From NCBI RefSeq assembly GCF_036884845.1, contig NZ_CP145732.1, positions 6,076,001 to 6,140,000 of the forward strand: a DNA stretch of 64,000 bases, written 5' to 3'. Position numbers and translations under genes: made by a program. The notes under the pieces were generated by a model. It saw only the letters and a program-made list of their open reading frames with translations, did not search any database and was not told the origin of the DNA. Origin of the DNA: Pseudomonas sp. MAG733B (GTDB lineage: Bacteria; Pseudomonadota; Gammaproteobacteria; Pseudomonadales; Pseudomonadaceae). Shown here one piece after another: positions 60,939 to 64,000 of the stretch; position 1 is the stretch's first letter; each line of letters begins with the position of its first letter.

Positions 60939-62420
60939 TCAGAACTGGCCTTGATGGTGCAGGCAGAAGTATTTGGTTTCGACAAAGGCTTCGAAGCCCT
61001 CGGTGCCGCCCTCGCGGCCCAGCCCCGAGGCTTTCATGCCACCGAACGGGATCGGATGGCCGGTGAACTTGACGCCATTGACCGCGACCATCGCGTGGTC
61101 GAGTCGGCGGATCAGCGGGTAAATCAGGTCCAGGCGATTGGAACAAATGTAGGCGGCCAGACCGTATTCAGTGTCGTTGGCCATCTCGACGGCCTGATCG
61201 AGGGTGTCGAACGGCATCACCCCGGCGATTGGCGCGAAGTTTTCTTCGCGATAGATGCGCATTTGTGGTGTGACGTCGGCCAGCACCGTTGGCTGGTAGA
61301 ACAAGCCGCCGAGGGCGTGCGCCTCCCCGCCCACCAGCCGCTGCGCGCCATGTTGCAGGGCATCGGCGACACGTTCGGCGGTGACATCGAAGGCGGCCTG
61401 ATGCATCAACGGGCCAATGTCGACCTGTTGCTCGCGGTCGCCGATCATGGCCGGGCCGACCTTCAACTCACGCACGGCAACGGCAAAGCGCTTGAGAAAC
61501 TCCGGATAAACCGAACGCTCGACCATGATCCGGTTGGCCGCACAGCAATCCTGGCCGGAAGTCTGGAATTTGGCCGCCACCGCGACTTTCACCGCCAGCT
61601 CAAGGTCGGCATCGGCGCAAACAATGAACGGCGCGTTGCCGCCCAACTCCAGCGCAACCTTTTTCACGTCCTGCGCTGCGGCTTGCAGCACCAACTTACC
61701 GACACGGGTCGAGCCGGTGAAACTCACCGAGCGCACGCGGTTGTCCTGCACCAGGGTTTGCATGGCCATCTGCGGTTCGCCCAGTACCACGTTGAACACG
61801 CCGCCCGGGAAACCCGCTTCCTCGGCGAGTTGCGCCAGGGCGAATGCCGAGTACGGCGTTTCATGGGCGGGCTTGATGACTACGGTACAACCGGCAGCCA
61901 GGGCGGCGGCGGCTTTGCGGGTGATCATCGCCGAGGGGAAATTCCATGGCGTCAGCAATGCACAGACCCCAACCGGTTCCTTGACTGTTCCCAAATGGGC
62001 GCCGGGAATGTGGCTGGGAATGTTTTGCCCATTGAGGCGCCGAGCCTCTTCGGCGAACCACGGAATGAAACTGGCTGCGTAGGCAATTTCGCCACGGGAC
62101 TCGGCCAGGGACTTGCCCTGCTCCAGACTGAGAATCCGCGCCAGGTCTTCCTGATGATCAAGAATCAAAGCTGCCCAGCGCCGCAAAATCGCCCCGCGCG
62201 CCTCCAGGCTTTGTTCGCGCCAATCGGCGAACGCGCGGTGCGCGGCATCGATGGCAGCGACGATTTGCGGCTGATCGAGCATTGGCACATGACCGATCAG
62301 TTTTTGATCCGCGGGGTTATGCACCGCGATGCTGTGGCCGCTGTCGCTGTGTACCCAATAGCCGTCGACGTAGCAAAGGGCCTTGAACAGCAGTGGATGT
62401 TTGTAAGTCATGGCGTTCAC
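60939..62420 (-). CDS. doeC: Aldehyde dehydrogenase, aspartate-semialdehyde oxidising type
   Basis: A 493-residue NAD(P)-dependent aldehyde dehydrogenase. Seen are LLTPWNFPSAMITRKAAAAL, the cofactor loop VSFTGSTRVGK, the general base Glu258 in VALELGGNAPF and the nucleophile Cys292 in TSGQDCCAANR, followed by a second Cys293. It resembles succinate-semialdehyde dehydrogenases. Next to the doeD/doeX/doeB-like genes it most likely oxidises aspartate semialdehyde to aspartate. It is followed by doeD after 11 bases, so they form one operon. Confidence 0.78.
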   Translation of the reverse strand: MNAMTYKHPLLFKALCYVDGYWVHSDSGHSIAVHNPADQKLIGHVPMLDQPQIVAAIDAAHRAFADWREQSLEARGAILRRWAALILDHQEDLARILSLEQGKSLAESRGEIAYAASFIPWFAEEARRLNGQNIPSHIPGAHLGTVKEPVGVCALLTPWNFPSAMITRKAAAALAAGCTVVIKPAHETPYSAFALAQLAEEAGFPGGVFNVVLGEPQMAMQTLVQDNRVRSVSFTGSTRVGKLVLQAAAQDVKKVALELGGNAPFIVCADADLELAVKVAVAAKFQTSGQDCCAANRIMVERSVYPEFLKRFAVAVRELKVGPAMIGDREQQVDIGPLMHQAAFDVTAERVADALQHGAQRLVGGEAHALGGLFYQPTVLADVTPQMRIYREENFAPIAGVMPFDTLDQAVEMANDTEYGLAAYICSNRLDLIYPLIRRLDHAMVAVNGVKFTGHPIPFGGMKASGLGREGGTEGFEAFVETKYFCLHHQGQF

Positions 62421-62549
62421 TCCAACCGTGTGCGTGGAACCATGCTAGGGCAGCGAAGCCGTGGGGATTTGGCGTTTGGAGGGGGTGCGGCAGGTGGTTT
62501 TTTCTGATTGGGCGGGGTCAATCGTGGATTTTTGCGATTGAAGCAAAAC

Positions 62550-62644
62550 CCCTGTGGGAGCTAGCCTGCTAGCGATGGCGCCCTTTCAGTCACATCAATG
62601 TTGGATGTGCCGACGTCATCGCTAGCAGGCTAGCTCCCACAGGG
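62550..62644. repeat. REPIN, GAGCTAGCCTGCTAGCGATG type
   Basis: Nearly perfect inverted arms (62550-62577 and 62617-62644) with cores built on ctagcctgctag. It lies in the 237-base gap between doeX and doeC. Confidence 0.92.
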
Positions 62645-62657
62645 ATTTTCGGTGATT

Positions 62658-63137
62658 TCAGGAATCTTGAGAAAGTTCGGCCGGCAAGGCGCCGCCGATC
62701 TTGATGGTTTTGGTGACGATGTAGGTGAAGTAGCGTTCGATACCCAGGTCGTCGAGCAGCAACTGATCGATGAAGCGCTGGTAATGATCGATGTCCGGCG
62801 CCTGGATCATCGCCATGTAATCGACGCCGCCGCCGGTGGCGTAACAGAACGCGACTTCGGGGGCTTCGCTCATGCGTTGCTCGAATCGCCGCATGTCTGG
62901 CGCGGTATGGCGGGCCAAGGTGATTTCCACCAGCACCTGCTGACTTTTGAACACCGCGTTCCAGTCGATTTGCGCACGGTAGCCCTTGATCAGGCCGAGG
63001 GCCTCAAGTTTGCGCACCCGTTCCCAGGCCGGGGTTACCGAAAGATTGATCGCCTCGGCCAGGCTCGACTTGGTGATACGCCCGTCGTCAGCGAGGATTC
63101 GCAGGATTTTCAGGTCATAGCGATCGAGTTTGTGCAT
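62658..63137 (-). CDS. doeX: Lrp/AsnC-family transcriptional regulator, DoeX-like
   Basis: A 159-residue regulator. The N-terminal helix-turn-helix is DLKILRILADDGRITKSSLA with NLSVTPAWERVRKLEALGLI, and a C-terminal RAM/ACT-like effector domain includes VLVEITLARHT and the glycine stretch YATGGGVDYM. DoeX regulates ectoine catabolism in Halomonas. The start at 63137 is chosen because AGGAG precedes it and a longer in-frame reading crosses the REPIN. It lies between doeB and doeC, separated from each by a REPIN. Confidence 0.82.
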   Translation of the reverse strand: MHKLDRYDLKILRILADDGRITKSSLAEAINLSVTPAWERVRKLEALGLIKGYRAQIDWNAVFKSQQVLVEITLARHTAPDMRRFEQRMSEAPEVAFCYATGGGVDYMAMIQAPDIDHYQRFIDQLLLDDLGIERYFTYIVTKTIKIGGALPAELSQDS

Positions 63138-63169
63138 GGGCCGGGAATCTCCTGAATGGAATGGGGAAC

Positions 63170-63263
63170 CCTGTGGGAGCGGGCTTGCTCGCGAAGAGGG
63201 CGTGTCAGACACCATCAATGTTGACTGACACGCCCTCTTCGCGAGCAAGCCCGCTCCCACAGG
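63170..63263. repeat. REPIN with 39-base perfect arms
   Basis: Arms at about 63170-63208 and 63225-63263 are perfect inverted copies of cctgtgggagcgggcttgct plus the following bases to gtgtcag, around a 16-base loop. This is the longest hairpin in the window and lies between doeB and doeX. Confidence 0.95.
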
Positions 63264-63270
63264 ATAGGGT

Positions 63271-64000
63271 TTAGGTCAATACATCCGCGATCACCGCAAT
63301 GGTATCGCCACACCCCACCAGCCCAGGAAAGTGTCGCGCCGCCAGCAAACCGCTGCGCGCCGCGCGATATTCCACCGGGGCCACGCCGCTGCGGGTGGCG
63401 TCGTAGACGCGGGCGATTACTTCGCCCTTGTTCACGTTATCGCCCAGGTCACGGCACATTTCCAGCAGGCCGTCGTGCTCGCTGGCAATGAAGCAATCGC
63501 CGTCGGGCATGTCGAGCATGATCGACGGCGCCGTCTGCACTTCGCCCTCAATAATCCCGGCATGCACCAACAGATTGCGCACCCCGCGCTCGGCAATCGC
63601 CACGCTGCGCGCCGTGGACGAACCACCGCCGCCCAACTCGGTCGTGACGAAGACTTTGCCCTGGGACTCGGCGGCGGTGTCGTACATCGCCCCGGCATCG
63701 AGCTCCAGCATTCGCATGCTGTATGGCGCATTGAACGCACGCATGCCGGCCTCGCATTGCGCCTGTTGCTGTTTGTCCGGCAGCACATGACACGCGGCGA
63801 ACGGCAGGAAATCCAGGGTGCGCCCACCGGAGTGGATGTCCAGCACGATGTCGGCCAAGGGCAACAAGGTTCGAGTGAAATAGTCGGCGATCTTCTCAGT
63901 CACCGTGCCGTCCGGCTTGCCGGGAAAGCTGCGGTTGAGGTTGCCCTTGTCGATCGGCGACGTGCGCCGCCCGGCATGGAACGCCGGGGTGTTCATGAAC
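63271..64000 (-). CDS. doeB: DoeB-like N-acetyl-diaminobutyrate deacetylase (3' part)
   Basis: The C-terminal ~242 residues of a succinylglutamate desuccinylase/aspartoacylase-family zinc hydrolase; the start lies beyond the right edge. Seen are GNLNRSFPGKPDG, the metal-ligand motif VLDIHSGGRTLDF and the catalytic Glu in VTTELGGGGSST. The C-terminal barrel-sandwich part holds DNVNKGEVIARVYD. In ectoine degradation DoeB removes acetate from N-alpha-acetyl-L-2,4-diaminobutyrate. The neighbouring genes match that pathway; doeA (ectoine hydrolase) would be expected just beyond the edge. Confidence 0.82.
   Translation of the reverse strand, partial: FMNTPAFHAGRRTSPIDKGNLNRSFPGKPDGTVTEKIADYFTRTLLPLADIVLDIHSGGRTLDFLPFAACHVLPDKQQQAQCEAGMRAFNAPYSMRMLELDAGAMYDTAAESQGKVFVTTELGGGGSSTARSVAIAERGVRNLLVHAGIIEGEVQTAPSIMLDMPDGDCFIASEHDGLLEMCRDLGDNVNKGEVIARVYDATRSGVAPVEYRAARSGLLAARHFPGLVGCGDTIAVIADVLT

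Noticed and set aside
59542..62420. Reading the aminotransferase and aldehyde dehydrogenase as davT/davD, completing a lysine route with the 50-53 kb cluster
   Set aside because: They sit beside a DoeX-like regulator and a DoeB-like deacetylase on the same strand and are 4 kb from the flavoenzyme, with housekeeping genes between. The ectoine reading explains all four genes.

Overview
The window reads as chromosome of a Pseudomonas of the fluorescens group. The evidence is high-GC coding sequence, an alginate-operon end (algA), a complete mraZ-to-lpxC division/wall cluster in the pseudomonad order, a petABC-sspAB block, RNase P RNA, and many REP/REPIN hairpins of the GCGAGCAAGC and GATCGCAGCC types. 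It is almost entirely coding. No tRNA, rRNA, prophage, insertion sequence or CRISPR array was seen.

Layout. 1-2.7 kb: end of algA with its terminator, a small membrane protein, a short-chain dehydrogenase and an NTF2-like protein. 2.8-9.0 kb: a four-gene aromatic-acid-type efflux operon (outer membrane factor, FUSC permease, DUF1656 protein, membrane fusion protein) with a divergent LysR regulator. 9.0-9.7 kb: a gene-free block of tandem REPs and a long dispersed-type repeat. 9.7-16.4 kb: an RND pump pair run together with an OmpR-type response regulator and a heavy-metal-type sensor kinase, then a small secreted protein. 16.5-18.1 kb: a dCache-type diguanylate cyclase. 18.1-36.1 kb: the whole dcw cluster on the minus strand with a sigma-70 promoter and three MraZ boxes. 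36.3-36.7 kb: rnpB. 36.8-41.3 kb: rsmI diverging from lpoA-yraN-gmhA-dolP. 41.4-46.3 kb: sspAB, petABC, rplM-rpsI. 46.5-50.0 kb: aldo/keto reductase, acyl-CoA dehydrogenase and an AraC/GATase-like regulator. 50.2-55.5 kb: the most unusual block, described below. 55.6-59.4 kb: zapE, trpS, an alpha/beta hydrolase and zapG. 59.5-64.0 kb: an ectoine/diaminobutyrate catabolic set (doeD, doeC, doeX, 3' part of doeB) cut by the window end.

The accessory block at 50.2-55.5 kb holds an FAD amine-oxidase-fold enzyme of the amino-acid 2-monooxygenase type, a nitrilase-superfamily amidase, an uncharacterised membrane protein built from two tandem copies of one membrane unit, and a signal-less asparaginase-family amidohydrolase. 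A monooxygenase that makes an amide, followed by an amidase, is the logic of the lysine DavBA and tryptophan IaaM/IaaH routes. Here the substrate is unknown and the membrane protein is a candidate transporter. I regard this as the best candidate for an undescribed pathway in the window.

Start codons were chosen from ribosome-binding sites, family starts and overlaps. Functions rest on motifs read by eye; no database search was run.
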